Assembly: GCA_000802095.1 (NCBI GenBank) | Contig: JUEB01000017.1 | Span: forward strand, 124,001-188,000 | Origin: Peptococcaceae bacterium BICA1-7 | Lineage (GTDB): Bacteria > Bacillota > Desulfotomaculia > Desulfotomaculales > Desulfocucumaceae | DNA: 64,000 nucleotides | Direction: 5' to 3' | Shown here: one piece after another, positions 32,872-40,481 of the stretch | How the letters are laid out: every line of letters starts with the position of its first letter | Position numbering within the stretch: the stretch's first letter is position 1 | The notes under the pieces: model-generated | What the model saw: only the letters and a program-made list of their open reading frames with translations | Databases searched by the model: none | What the model was told of the DNA's origin: nothing | Made by a program: the position numbers and the translations under genes

Positions 32872-33027
32872 ATGTTCGGAGGAGTATTCGGGGGTACTTT
32901 CTGGGGCATCTGGATGCTGCTGCACATGCTTATACCCATATTGGTTATTATTTTGGCAGTATCACTGGGCGCGGGACTGTGGGACAGGCACAGGAAGAAA
33001 AAGCGCTATGCCAGAGGAGAAATATAG
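32872..33027 (+). CDS. small single-helix membrane protein (51 aa)
   Basis: Starts eight bases after AAAAGGAG. It begins M-F-G-G-V-F-G-G-T-F-W-G-I-W, has one strong hydrophobic helix (about residues 11-36), then a basic tail W-D-R-H-R-K-K-K-R, so the C-terminus is probably cytoplasmic. Small SHOCT-less relatives of this kind are common next to two-component systems. No family is recognised. It follows the kinase gene after a putative regulated promoter. Confidence 0.65.
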   Translation: MFGGVFGGTFWGIWMLLHMLIPILVIILAVSLGAGLWDRHRKKKRYARGEI

Positions 33028-33063
33028 AGGGTCCAAAAAACTACCACTGGAGGTGAGAAAAGG

Positions 33064-33138
33064 ATGTACAGAAAGCGCTGGATGCTGCGACAGGTGGCGC
33101 ACTGCAAGGGCGGATGCAGTACTTGGTCCCGGGCATGA
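33064..33138 (+). CDS. possible 24-residue peptide with two Cys
   Basis: ATG follows a strong GGAGGTGA site by eight bases. It reads M-Y-R-K-R-W-M-L-R-Q then H-C-K-G-G-C-S-T-W and stops 21 bases before a terminator. The position, ribosome site and terminator suggest it is translated, but the length leaves this uncertain. The C-K-G-G-C pair might bind a metal or form a disulfide. Confidence 0.35.
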   Translation: MYRKRWMLRQVAHCKGGCSTWSRA

Positions 33139-33158
33139 CATAAAACTGCCCTTTTTTT

Positions 33159-33187
33159 AAAGAGGCTGTTAAGGCCTCTTTTTTTTA
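33159..33187 (+). terminator. terminator after the small membrane protein/24-residue peptide genes
   Basis: AAGAGGC and GCCTCTT form a stem over a seven-base loop and continue into eight T. Confidence 0.8.
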
Positions 33188-33195
33188 TTAAAAAT

Positions 33196-33214
33196 TTGTT
33201 AAAGAAATGTGATA
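33196..33214 (+). promoter_or_regulatory. putative OmpR-type direct-repeat site, copy 3
   Basis: TTGTTAAAGAAATGTGATA is close to copies 1 and 4. It lies in the 255-base gap before the His-rich protein gene, with a TAAAAT box about 17 bases further on. The gap also holds a 30-codon reading frame from 33267 that I do not trust as a gene. Confidence 0.45.
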
Positions 33215-33393
33215 TTTCCGGGACAGTTATGTAAAATCTCCACATTACAATGAATATAAGTGCCCAATGAAAGGAGGAAAAAAAACGAAGAAGAGGCCGG
33301 CAGTGGCACTGGTGGGAATTTTCGCACTGCCCCGGCCCGGTATGGTGGATACTTTTTAACTTCAGCAAACAGGACTTGAAAGGGGAGAATTTT

Positions 33394-33789
33394 ATGGTGG
33401 CCAGGAGTTTTGCCACAACAGTGATCGCCCTACTATTTTTTTTAATCAGTTTACCGGGATACTCTCTGGCTGCCGGTGAGCATGCCGGACAGGACGGAAC
33501 GCCTGCCGGCAGCCACTCCCAGGGAGAAGCAGTGAATCACCAACAGCATGGTTCCGGCCAGGACGAGCATGACCAGGCAGTATCAGAACACTCCCAGGAC
33601 AGCTCAGGGCACGGAAATCAAGGCCAGGATCACGGAGATCAGAGCCAGGGCCATGGTGACTCCGGCGCAGGGGAGGCTGATCCGGCGGTAAGAAACCTTC
33701 TGGTTGGTGGTTTTGCAGGAATTAACGCCCTTATCATAGGCATTGCTCTATACATGAAAAAGAGGCTGCAAAGGGGGGTAACAGGATGA
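33394..33789 (+). CDS. secreted or membrane-anchored His-rich protein
   Basis: From ATG 33394 (after GGGGAG) the ~131-residue protein has a signal sequence (V-A-R-S-F then a hydrophobic run to S-L-A-A-G). It then has a ~65-residue hydrophilic stretch packed with His, Gln, Asp and Gly, and a membrane helix near the C-terminus ending K-K-R-L-Q-R. The frame opens at a TTG at 33376, less well placed. The His/Asp stretch suggests binding of a metal such as Cu, Zn or Ni outside the membrane. The stop overlaps the polyferredoxin start. Confidence 0.75.
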   Translation: MVARSFATTVIALLFFLISLPGYSLAAGEHAGQDGTPAGSHSQGEAVNHQQHGSGQDEHDQAVSEHSQDSSGHGNQGQDHGDQSQGHGDSGAGEADPAVRNLLVGGFAGINALIIGIALYMKKRLQRGVTG

Positions 33790-35111
33790 ATCTGCTAAAT
33801 CTGAAGGTAGTAAGAAATATTTTTAATAGCCAGTGGTTTCCCGGCCTGTTACAGTGGCCCACCGCCTTTGTATTCGCCGTGGTTGTTTACCAGCTCCTGT
33901 ATGGCCCTGGCTCCTCCCACGACAACTTCGGCACCGCTATGACCTGGGTGCTCTGGTGGCCCATTATTCCCCTTGTTTTCTTATTGGTGGGGAGATTCTG
34001 GTGCGCCATCTGCCCCTTTGCCACCCTGAGCGACCTGGTGCAGAAATGGGTGGGCCTCAGGCGTCCGGTTCCGATCTTTTTAAAGAAATATGGCATCTGG
34101 ATAATTGACGCCATTTTTATTTTGATAACCTGGGCAGACCATGTTTTCGGAATTGTTGAATCTCCTCTGGGCTCCGGTATTCTCCTGCTGCTTATCATTA
34201 CCGGGGTAGTGTTTTCAGGAGCCTTTTTCGAACGCAGAACCTGGTGCAGGTACCTTTGCTTCCTGGGCGGCCTGTCGGGCAACTACTCCCGGGCAGGAGC
34301 ACTTGAACTGCGGGCCGACCGGGATAAATGCAGCAAATGCAGGGATAAATACTGCTATAAGGGAAAAGGCGGAGTTCCGGGCTGTCCCATGTTTGAACTG
34401 CCGGGGCAGATGGACTCCAGCGCCAAATGCAACCTGTGCGGCAACTGTGTAAAAGTATGTGCAAACAACTCGGTGAGCATAACGGCCAGGGTACCCTCCA
34501 AAGAGCTCTGGTTTATAAAAAGACCCAAAATAGAAGAGTCCTTCCTCGCCATAATAATAATGGGCATCGTTTTCGTGCAGAACATTACCATGCTGGATAT
34601 CTGGCAGGGGGCCCAGAGATTCATTGAAGGGGTCACCGGCACAACCAGCTATACCGTTACCTTTACCATAACCTTTATTATCGCCATGGCCGTTCCGGTG
34701 CTGGCCTTGTATCTGACCAGCCTGCTGGCGGCAGCCCTGAACAAAGAAAGCGCTATTGCAAACTTCACCAGGTTCGGCTACGCGCTGATCCCCCTGGACC
34801 TGGCGGGCCACCTGGCGCACAACCTCTTCCACCTGCTGGCCGAGGGGAAATCAGTGCTTTACACCGGGATTGCCCTGATCATACCAGGCTTTGAAGGAGG
34901 CTCTCCGGCCCTGGTTTCCAACCAATTAATTCAGGTAATGCAGTTTGTATTGATCGGACTTGGACTGGCGGCGTCTATTTATACTGCTTACAGAATCAGC
35001 AAGAGCAACTTGAAAAATACATCAGCCTTCCTTCTATATACAGCTCTACTGGTGATTCTTTCTGCTGTGAACGTGTATCTGTTTACACTGCCAATGAGCA
35101 TGAGAATGTAG
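33786..35111 (+). CDS. membrane polyferredoxin (NapH/CcoG-like 4Fe-4S protein)
   Basis: The 441-residue protein has about nine membrane helices. The first half has paired C-x2-C-P and C-x3-C motifs at helix ends (F-W-C-A-I-C-P-F; W-C-R-Y-L-C-F-L), as in NapH/NosR-type proteins. A soluble part then has C-S-K-C-R-D-K-Y-C with G-C-P-M-F and C-N-L-C-G-N-C-V-K-V-C, two ferredoxin-like clusters. Predicted role is electron transfer across or at the membrane. The four-base overlap with the His-rich protein gene suggests a metal reduction or metal-enzyme partner role. Confidence 0.85.
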   Translation: MNLLNLKVVRNIFNSQWFPGLLQWPTAFVFAVVVYQLLYGPGSSHDNFGTAMTWVLWWPIIPLVFLLVGRFWCAICPFATLSDLVQKWVGLRRPVPIFLKKYGIWIIDAIFILITWADHVFGIVESPLGSGILLLLIITGVVFSGAFFERRTWCRYLCFLGGLSGNYSRAGALELRADRDKCSKCRDKYCYKGKGGVPGCPMFELPGQMDSSAKCNLCGNCVKVCANNSVSITARVPSKELWFIKRPKIEESFLAIIIMGIVFVQNITMLDIWQGAQRFIEGVTGTTSYTVTFTITFIIAMAVPVLALYLTSLLAAALNKESAIANFTRFGYALIPLDLAGHLAHNLFHLLAEGKSVLYTGIALIIPGFEGGSPALVSNQLIQVMQFVLIGLGLAASIYTAYRISKSNLKNTSAFLLYTALLVILSAVNVYLFTLPMSMRM

Positions 35112-35147
35112 CTTTAAAGTTTCCAGTTGCTACAAGACTACTATTAC

Positions 35148-35190
35148 AAGAGTCGGTAAAACTGTTCTTTTTACCGGCTCTTTGTGTTTT
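35148..35190 (+). terminator. terminator after the polyferredoxin gene
   Basis: AAGAGTCGGTAAAA pairs with TTTTTACCGGCTCTT (one mismatch) over a short loop and is followed by TTTGTGTTTT. Confidence 0.85.
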
Positions 35191-35248
35191 ATGGGGCGAC
35201 TTCCATGCCCTAAGAGAAACCGCCATATAATTATAGGATAGAGTTATA

Positions 35249-35255
35249 TTCGACA
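35249..35255 (-). promoter_or_regulatory. Spo0A-box-like site before the ferritin-like gene
   Basis: TTCGACA is the reverse complement of TGTCGAA, 28 bases before the open frame of the ferritin-like gene. A seven-base match alone is weak evidence; it is listed because the same box occurs twice in the peptide cluster. Confidence 0.3.
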
Positions 35256-35282
35256 GTGCCGCTTAATATTATATTTTTGTAG

Positions 35283-35894
35283 TTGCATGCCTTTTTAGCC
35301 CGGAAAGATTCTGAAGGGAGCGTGAAAGACCTGACACAAATAAACAGTGATAAAACCACCAGAGCTAACCAGGACCCGCACTTGAACAGGTGGTGCGCCC
35401 TGCCCGGCCCTTACCCGGAGCCCAGGGTGGTCCGCCAGAATCATTATTACGCCATGCTCCTGCTGGAGGACTACGTGGGGGCGGTCAGTGAGATGTCCGC
35501 CATAAACCAGTACTTCTATCATCATATTACCTTTGGGAGTTATCCCGATCTGGCCCGGCTGGAGGAATGCATTTCAATCATCGAAATGCATCATCTTGCC
35601 CTTTTGGGAGATACCATTCTGCTGTTGGGGGTGGCTCCCCAGTACAGAACTCTCACCAATAACCGGACACAATACTGGGATGCCTCTTACGTTTATTACG
35701 GAAGCAATATTTGCGACAGGCTGGCCTCCGACATAGCCGCGGAAAAAGCCGCCATTCAGCAGTACAGGTATCACCAGTACCTTATCGACGACCCTAATAT
35801 TAAGGAGCTTTTGGAAAGGATCATAAAGGACGAGGAATACCACTTGAAACTTTTTAACGAGGCCGCGGCAAAATACTGTCCGGGCATTAAGTGA
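35283..35894 (+). CDS. ferritin-like/rubrerythrin-fold diiron protein
   Basis: The 203-residue, mostly helical protein shows carboxylate/His ligand pairs: E-D-Y-V-G-A-V-S-E, then C-I-S-I-I-E-M-H-H and K-D-E-E-Y-H-L (two ExxH motifs), typical of the ferritin/rubrerythrin superfamily. The N-terminal ~40 residues are polar. The TTG at 35283 has no ribosome site, so the true start may be the GTG at 35322 or the CTG at 35331, which follow GGGAG. Possible roles are peroxide or iron handling, or a spore-coat relative of CotJC. Confidence 0.75.
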   Translation: MHAFLARKDSEGSVKDLTQINSDKTTRANQDPHLNRWCALPGPYPEPRVVRQNHYYAMLLLEDYVGAVSEMSAINQYFYHHITFGSYPDLARLEECISIIEMHHLALLGDTILLLGVAPQYRTLTNNRTQYWDASYVYYGSNICDRLASDIAAEKAAIQQYRYHQYLIDDPNIKELLERIIKDEEYHLKLFNEAAAKYCPGIK

Positions 35895-35978
35895 TCGCTA
35901 TACAATAATATGATTAGTTAAAGGCATGGTAGAGTATGTGATGGTCAGGCATACTCTCTTTTCTTTTTTGTGATAAAG

Positions 35979-35997
35979 TTGTTAAACTTTCGTGACC
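35979..35997 (+). promoter_or_regulatory. putative OmpR-type direct-repeat site, copy 4
   Basis: TTGTTAAACTTTCGTGACC lies upstream of the secreted Gly/Met-rich protein gene, six bases before a TAAAAT box. Confidence 0.45.
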
Positions 35998-36062
35998 GGG
36001 CTGTAAAATGTCCTTGCTATTATTAATACATAGAAAAAACATAAACAAAAGGAGGACACAAA

Positions 36063-36422
36063 ATGAAAAAAAGATTCTGGGTTCTAGTGGCGGCGGGTAT
36101 TCTTGTGGTGGCCCTGGCGGCTCCGGCGGCCTTCGGTGCAATAGCGGGCAATGGCCAGGGAGACCAAAGCCAGCAGTTTTACAACCAGATGTTCGACTGG
36201 CACCAAAAATGGCTTGACCAGGCCCAGGAAGACGGGCAGGTTACCCCGGAGCAGGCCAAAGCCTGGCAGGACCACTTCAACTACATGCGTGAATTCCACA
36301 GCCAAAACGGCTTCGGCCCCATGGGGAATATGATGGGCGGGGGCGGCTTCAACGGAATGATGGGGGGCTCCGGCTACGGATTCGGAGGCATGATGAACTG
36401 GGGAAATACTGACAACCAATAG
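36063..36422 (+). CDS. secreted Gly/Met-rich small protein (YckD/DUF2680-like)
   Basis: The 119-residue protein has an excellent AGGAGG site and a clear signal peptide (K-K-R-F-W-V-L then a hydrophobic run to A-F-G-A). The middle has Q-A-Q-E-D-G-Q-V-T-P-E-Q-A-K-A-W, as in DUF2680-type small exported proteins. The tail is Gly/Met/Asn-rich (N-M-M-G-G-G-G-F-N-G-M-M), which could bind Cu or other soft metals. It has its own promoter with the shared direct-repeat site and is followed by a stable hairpin. Confidence 0.75.
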   Translation: MKKRFWVLVAAGILVVALAAPAAFGAIAGNGQGDQSQQFYNQMFDWHQKWLDQAQEDGQVTPEQAKAWQDHFNYMREFHSQNGFGPMGNMMGGGGFNGMMGGSGYGFGGMMNWGNTDNQ

Positions 36423-36430
36423 TGTAAGCC

Positions 36431-36462
36431 GGGCTGTCCCCGGGTGAACCTGGGGGCAGCCC
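36431..36462. terminator. strong hairpin between the secreted protein gene and the tail locus
   Basis: GGGCTGTCCCCGGG pairs with CCTGGGGGCAGCCC. There is no T-run on either side, so termination is likely but not canonical. It separates two convergent genes. Confidence 0.5.
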
Positions 36463-36475
36463 AACGTTTATAGGC

Positions 36476-36658
36476 CTACCATTTACCTATAGTATCCGGC
36501 ACCTTCTTCATCCCCAAGCCGCCGGCCACCAGCCAGAAGATGTTTTGCAAAAGAGCCGGAACTTCTTTATCAGCTGCGGCCATAAAGCAAATTGTCCCCA
36601 ATACTATTAAAAAGCCGCCCAGCAGGGCAGCATCCACGCAGTCAAACTTCTTTTCCAT
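36476..36658 (-). CDS. small two-helix membrane protein of the lysis cassette
   Basis: From ATG 36658 (after GGAAAGAAG) the 60-residue product starts M-E-K-K-F-D-C-V-D-A and has two hydrophobic helices. It lies last in the leftward tail locus, right after the amidase, so a holin or antiholin role is likely but unproven. Confidence 0.6.
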   Translation of the reverse strand: MEKKFDCVDAALLGGFLIVLGTICFMAAADKEVPALLQNIFWLVAGGLGMKKVPDTIGKW

Positions 36659-36677
36659 TCTTCTTTCCTCCAAATTT

Positions 36678-37328
36678 CTATTCTTTAGACAGCAATTCAT
36701 TGATCACCCGGCGGAGCCGGCTGACATCGGCCTCAATTTTCTGGAGGTCGCACAGTATTTCCGTAAGACCCGTGCCACAGGCCTCTTCTTTTATAAGATC
36801 CTGCGGGCTTAAGTCCAACCCCATGGCCCGGGCTATAGACCAGGCTATTTCGTTGCCTATCCCCGGCAGGCCGCCCCGGAGGAAAGCCGCATCCACCGGG
36901 CTGTCGATAAACAGGTTTTCCAGCAGCACCGCAGGCATCCGGGTTTCCCTCAGCACCCCAAAATTGGACCTCTTCAGTCCCCGGTCGGCAAAGCCTTTCT
37001 CTCTATAATAAACAGCCAGTATGCTATGCATTGACCTGGCAATGGACAGTGTTTTTTCAGAGGCCCCGGGATGTATATGAGACTCGTACCCGGTCCCTCC
37101 CCCTGCATTAACATGTATGCTTACAAATAAATCAGCCCCCGCACTGTTGGCGAAGGCCGCCCTCTCTGAAAGTGTCCCCCGGGGAGCAAGGATCACCTCT
37201 GCATTATAGCCGGAAAGCTTTTCCACTACAATAAGCCCCAGCTGGCCGGTCAGTACCGCCTCTGTAAGGCCATTGCCCACTGCCCCCGGATCACTGCCCC
37301 CGTGGCCCTGGTCTATAACAATTTTCAT
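36678..37328 (-). CDS. N-acetylmuramoyl-L-alanine amidase (Amidase_3)
   Basis: Zinc amidase that cuts the peptide from peptidoglycan. From ATG 37328 it begins K-I-V-I-D-Q-G-H-G-G-S-D-P-G-A, with the first His ligand, and later has L-F-V-S-I-H-V-N-A-G with the second, and L-L-E-N-L-F for the catalytic Glu. The 216-residue product ends in a charged helix. The frame opens at 37433 but the upstream part is shadow. The start overlaps the stop of the holin-like gene. Endolysin of the tail locus. Confidence 0.9.
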   Translation of the reverse strand: MKIVIDQGHGGSDPGAVGNGLTEAVLTGQLGLIVVEKLSGYNAEVILAPRGTLSERAAFANSAGADLFVSIHVNAGGGTGYESHIHPGASEKTLSIARSMHSILAVYYREKGFADRGLKRSNFGVLRETRMPAVLLENLFIDSPVDAAFLRGGLPGIGNEIAWSIARAMGLDLSPQDLIKEEACGTGLTEILCDLQKIEADVSRLRRVINELLSKE

Positions 37329-37609
37329 CAGCCGGGTACCCCCTTCGTCAGCACAAAAACAGCCAGCCCCACACTGACCGAAAAGAGCACCGTCACCCAG
37401 GCCGGATACCCCTTCTGGCACTCCCTCCGGCACTGCTCACAATCCCTTCGTGAAACCGGGTCCCTCTGGGCCAGGTCATCAAACCGCAGGTGCAGCCGCC
37501 GTATATTCTCGCTGTTTTCCTTCCGCATGTCCCTAATCTGGTCCTTAAGCTCCTTTATGTCTTCCTGCATGGCATTTATCAATGCTGTCATCACCTCTTC
37601 GGGCGGCAA
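37328..37609 (-). CDS. XhlA-like haemolysin/holin accessory protein
   Basis: The 93-residue protein has an amphipathic helical N-terminus (M-Q-E-D-I-K-E-L-K-D-Q-I), a C-E-Q-C-R-R-E-C cluster and one C-terminal membrane helix. The layout matches PBSX XhlA and related phage lysis proteins, except for the Cys cluster. It overlaps the amidase start by ATGA. Confidence 0.7.
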   Translation of the reverse strand: MPPEEVMTALINAMQEDIKELKDQIRDMRKENSENIRRLHLRFDDLAQRDPVSRRDCEQCRRECQKGYPAWVTVLFSVSVGLAVFVLTKGVPG

Positions 37610-37666
37610 AGAATATCACCTCCGGGGTAAACTGTACTTAATTAGTTGTTGCACATTTGACCTTTA

Positions 37667-37792
37667 TTATGCCGCGAGGTATCCCAGTTCCAGAACCTCC
37701 AGTTCTGCCTTTACAGCATCCTTCATTAGGTCGGGAACCTGGGCAAATGTTTTATAGCCTCTGATAATAAGGGTTACGTATACAGTTACCAT
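37667..37792 (-). CDS. small phage protein, CD1375-like (41 aa)
   Basis: From ATG 37792, seven bases after AGGAGGTG, it reads M-V-T-V-Y-V-T-L-I-I-R-G-Y-K-T-F and V-P-D-L-M-K-D-A-V-K. This is the pattern of short conserved proteins found at the end of contractile-tail gene clusters. Function unknown. Confidence 0.65.
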   Translation of the reverse strand: MVTVYVTLIIRGYKTFAQVPDLMKDAVKAELEVLELGYLAA

Positions 37793-37826
37793 GATTTCAC
37801 CTCCTCCTATTAGCCATAATAAAAGC

Positions 37827-37937
37827 CTAAGCATTGTGATCATCCAGCAGGGCCTGTACCTCTGCCTGAAGGTTGGCCGGTACCCCGTCAATTGTTTCTA
37901 GCCCGGCTTTTACCAATTTGTAGTAGACGTATGCCAC
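37827..37937 (-). CDS. small phage protein (36 aa), same family as its neighbour
   Basis: GTG start after AGGAGGGG. It reads M-A-Y-V-Y-Y-K-L-V-K-A-G-L-E-T-I and V-P-A-N-L-Q-A-E-V, clearly parallel to the CD1375-like protein downstream (Y-V-T-L-I-x-x-G...V-P-x-x-x-x-x-x-V). The pair therefore probably arose by duplication. Confidence 0.6.
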   Translation of the reverse strand: MAYVYYKLVKAGLETIDGVPANLQAEVQALLDDHNA

Positions 37938-37938
37938 T

Positions 37939-38415
37939 TTAAGCCCCTCCTACAATCATTTCGTATACTTCAGCCAGTGCCAACATCGTGTTAAGATTAT
38001 CGGTTTCCGCCTGCTGTAGTCTGGCTTGCAGGTCTGCAATTTCCTGGTCCTTTGTCTTTGGCAGCTGCGTTCTGGTATCCGTTAACGTCGCCGGGTCTAT
38101 CGTGTAACCTTCTCCGATTTCCGGGCCGCCTTCGGCCAGAATAACCTTAATTACTTCCCGCTGGCCTGTGACAACCGGTTTCATTTCCGGGGTCGGTTCC
38201 CCGTCGACTTCTTCAACGCTGGGGACTTCCCGGACTTCGTCTTCCTGGTAAATGTTCACGGCGAAGGGACTAATAACTTTTATCCCGGCCTTTGCGGTAT
38301 CAATCCCGACGGCTGCGCGGCTTTTGCCGAAGATACCGGTTTCCGTGACTTCCAGGACGTCGGGGACTATAAGTAATATTTGGTTGTCTGCTAACTGGTA
38401 AACAATCCCGGTCAT
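37939..38415 (-). CDS. phage tail-locus protein, XkdW-like
   Basis: The 158-residue protein has an N-terminal strand-rich half (Q-L-L-I-V-P-like core: Q-I-L-L-I-V-P-D-V-L) and a coiled C-terminus (K-T-K-D-Q-E-I-A-D-L-Q-A-R-L-Q-Q). Position after the fibre gene and the coil suggest an XkdW-type fibre accessory or chaperone. The stop lies one base from the next start. Confidence 0.5.
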   Translation of the reverse strand: MTGIVYQLADNQILLIVPDVLEVTETGIFGKSRAAVGIDTAKAGIKVISPFAVNIYQEDEVREVPSVEEVDGEPTPEMKPVVTGQREVIKVILAEGGPEIGEGYTIDPATLTDTRTQLPKTKDQEIADLQARLQQAETDNLNTMLALAEVYEMIVGGA

Positions 38416-38431
38416 TTTATCCCGCCTTTCG

Positions 38432-39886
38432 TTAAGCTACAATCTGGCCGCCGGTGCCGGTCGATTCGGCTGTCGTTCCGGCTGGCTGGGTGCCACTCTT
38501 ACCAATTTTTGCCACATTTTCCGCCCTTAATGCTGTAGTGTTGCCGGTGCCGCTGTTAGCGTTACTGAATACACGGCTACCAAGCGCCCGGATACCATAC
38601 AATCTATTAGACACAAGGCTGTTTTCAATTCGGACAACGCTGTTCCATAGTACGTCAAACCCAGGATAGGAAGCTGCTGCATCGTTTTTACAATAATCAA
38701 AAAGAACGTAAACGCAGCCGTTAGCGCAGAAGGCTTTATCCGTGGTTACTGTACCTTTTAAACCCCTGACTATTACATATACTTCGCATTGTATTACGTG
38801 GACCTTGTTAACGACGTAACTGTCAGAAAGTACAGAAGCCCCTATTACTTGCAGCAAACCTTTTCCGGTAAAGCCCTGGATGTAAACGTCTTCGTTAAAG
38901 GTTCCAGCTACGACGTTAACCGTAACTGTATGGTTAACAATACGCGGAATTCGGTTAATAGCTTCCTGGATAGTTTTTAAAGCGTGTGCCGCATCATTAG
39001 CACTTCCGTCATTATCGTCGCTACCATCCGGGCGAACATAAAGGTTTGTAGTGTTTATGGTTACCCCCGGAAGTACAATACCACCGGATTCCCAAACATT
39101 TGTTATGCCGCGTATAACTTTAAAATAAGTGTTACCTCCAGACTGGTCCACTACCGCGCCCATCGAAGCCCTGACGCCTGTACTATTGTTATTGCCGTAA
39201 GTTTCCGCGTCGCAACTTACAAAAGACTTATACGCGCTTAGACCGTACGCCGTGTGATTTGAAACTACGCAGCCCACTAAATTACATATGGTGTTAGACA
39301 CATATACACCAATGTTAGACGTTGTTTCCGCCCGGCAGTAATTAAAGAAAACGACAAGACTGTCATTTGCTCTAAATTCTCCGTACTGTACGGTATTATC
39401 GGTTCCTTTAAACCCTTGTACGACCACCTTACAAGCACAAGTAAAAACTTCTACTTTATTGACAAGATAGTTAACGGCATCAGCAGTCGTGGCCCCTCCC
39501 TGCAGCGTAAATGTCCCGCTACCCACGAAACCTTCTATTCTTACGGTTTCCGGGTACGTTCCTGCGGCTACACTTACGGTCACAGCATGGACAAGGTATT
39601 TCGGGACCTTATTAACCGCTGCCTGGATAGTTGCCAGGGCGGTCCCGGCGGTCAGACCGTCGTTTGCATCATTACCCAGAGCCGCGTCTACATAAAGGGT
39701 AAGGTTGGCGGTCGTCGCTATACCGTGAACCCCTTCCGGCATACCTTCGGCCAAATGCGCAGTATGGTCAGAAGACTTTACGGCGTTCTGATCGATGATA
39801 TCCAGGTTTTCATTGTATGCAGCCCTTGTAACCGCTTCATTACTCAACGGTTTTTTTAACCCTAGTCGTGGTGTAATCTCAGGCAT
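38432..39886 (-). CDS. tail fibre with right-handed beta-helix, internally duplicated
   Basis: The 484-residue protein has an N-terminal adaptor K-P-L-S-N-E-A...N-L-D-I-I-D-Q then A-H-L-A-E-G-M-P, shared with the short protein at 44804-45046. Two copies of a ~150-residue module follow, each starting L-Y-V-(D/R) then N-D-x-N-D-G and T-I-Q-A/E-A-(V/I)-N-(K/R)-(V/I)-P, then rungs of a pectate-lyase-like beta-helix. Likely receptor-binding or polysaccharide-binding fibre. Confidence 0.75.
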   Translation of the reverse strand: MPEITPRLGLKKPLSNEAVTRAAYNENLDIIDQNAVKSSDHTAHLAEGMPEGVHGIATTANLTLYVDAALGNDANDGLTAGTALATIQAAVNKVPKYLVHAVTVSVAAGTYPETVRIEGFVGSGTFTLQGGATTADAVNYLVNKVEVFTCACKVVVQGFKGTDNTVQYGEFRANDSLVVFFNYCRAETTSNIGVYVSNTICNLVGCVVSNHTAYGLSAYKSFVSCDAETYGNNNSTGVRASMGAVVDQSGGNTYFKVIRGITNVWESGGIVLPGVTINTTNLYVRPDGSDDNDGSANDAAHALKTIQEAINRIPRIVNHTVTVNVVAGTFNEDVYIQGFTGKGLLQVIGASVLSDSYVVNKVHVIQCEVYVIVRGLKGTVTTDKAFCANGCVYVLFDYCKNDAAASYPGFDVLWNSVVRIENSLVSNRLYGIRALGSRVFSNANSGTGNTTALRAENVAKIGKSGTQPAGTTAESTGTGGQIVA

Positions 39887-40096
39887 TTAACGTCCCTCCA
39901 TTAACAGCTTCAATATTTCTAGCTGCCGATTTTCAATCCTGGCCTGATTCTCCAAAATGTCCATTTGGGCCTGATACAAAATTTCCAGGGTAACGGTTTT
40001 CGGTATCCCGGATTCCTTCCTGGTCCTCTGGCGGACCTTAATCTCATCCAAAGCGACGCGATGAGGGTCGGCTGGTATGTTTATGCTCTTAGGCAC
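39887..40096 (-). CDS. small coiled phage protein (69 aa)
   Basis: Begins P-K-S-I-N-I-P-A-D-P-H and ends with a helix (I-L-Y-Q-A-Q-M-D-I-L-E-N-Q-A-R). A shorter paralogue is at 43759-43905. The start overlaps the end of the upstream gene. Probably a fibre assembly or accessory protein; function unknown. Confidence 0.6.
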   Translation of the reverse strand: MPKSINIPADPHRVALDEIKVRQRTRKESGIPKTVTLEILYQAQMDILENQARIENRQLEILKLLMEGR

Positions 40097-40466
40097 TCAC
40101 AACCACCTCCAGGGCAGCGTTATCCACGCCAGGATTAAGGGTCTTTATGGTATAGATTCCCGGTTCGGCGATTGTAAAGGTCAGGGTGTCCATTCCGTCT
40201 ACTGGCTCCATTGTATCAGGGGCCTGGTCGTTAATTTTGAAGGTTATAGGATCGGCTGCGGGGTCGTTTTCGTAGGCTTCATGTGCCAGGCTAAAACGCT
40301 GCCATTGGAAGGCAATGGTAAGCTGTTCGCCTGCTGTTATGCTAGTTCTCGGAGCTGATACAGTGATTTTCCGCAGCATGCAATAATGCCTTTTAACTAT
40401 AGCGTTTTGCTTTAAAGTCTTTACTTCTTCGACTGTTAAAATCTCAAGGTCAACAAGTTCTAACAT
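40089..40466 (-). CDS. phage tail-locus protein with Ig-like fold
   Basis: The 125-residue protein opens M-L-E-L-V-D-L-E-I-L-T-V-E-E-V. The rest is strand-rich (I-S/T-V-S-A-P-R, A-F-Q-W, G-I-Y-T-I-K-T), like an Ig-type or bacterial surface domain. GGAGG precedes the start. Likely part of tail fibre cassette A; no closer assignment. Confidence 0.5.
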   Translation of the reverse strand: MLELVDLEILTVEEVKTLKQNAIVKRHYCMLRKITVSAPRTSITAGEQLTIAFQWQRFSLAHEAYENDPAADPITFKINDQAPDTMEPVDGMDTLTFTIAEPGIYTIKTLNPGVDNAALEVVVSA

Positions 40467-40481
40467 GCTCTAACCTCCTTG

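Noticed and set aside
33267-33359. 30-codon frame upstream of the His-rich protein gene
   Set aside because: Its ATG lies just before, not after, the AAAGGAGG site, and no family pattern is seen.
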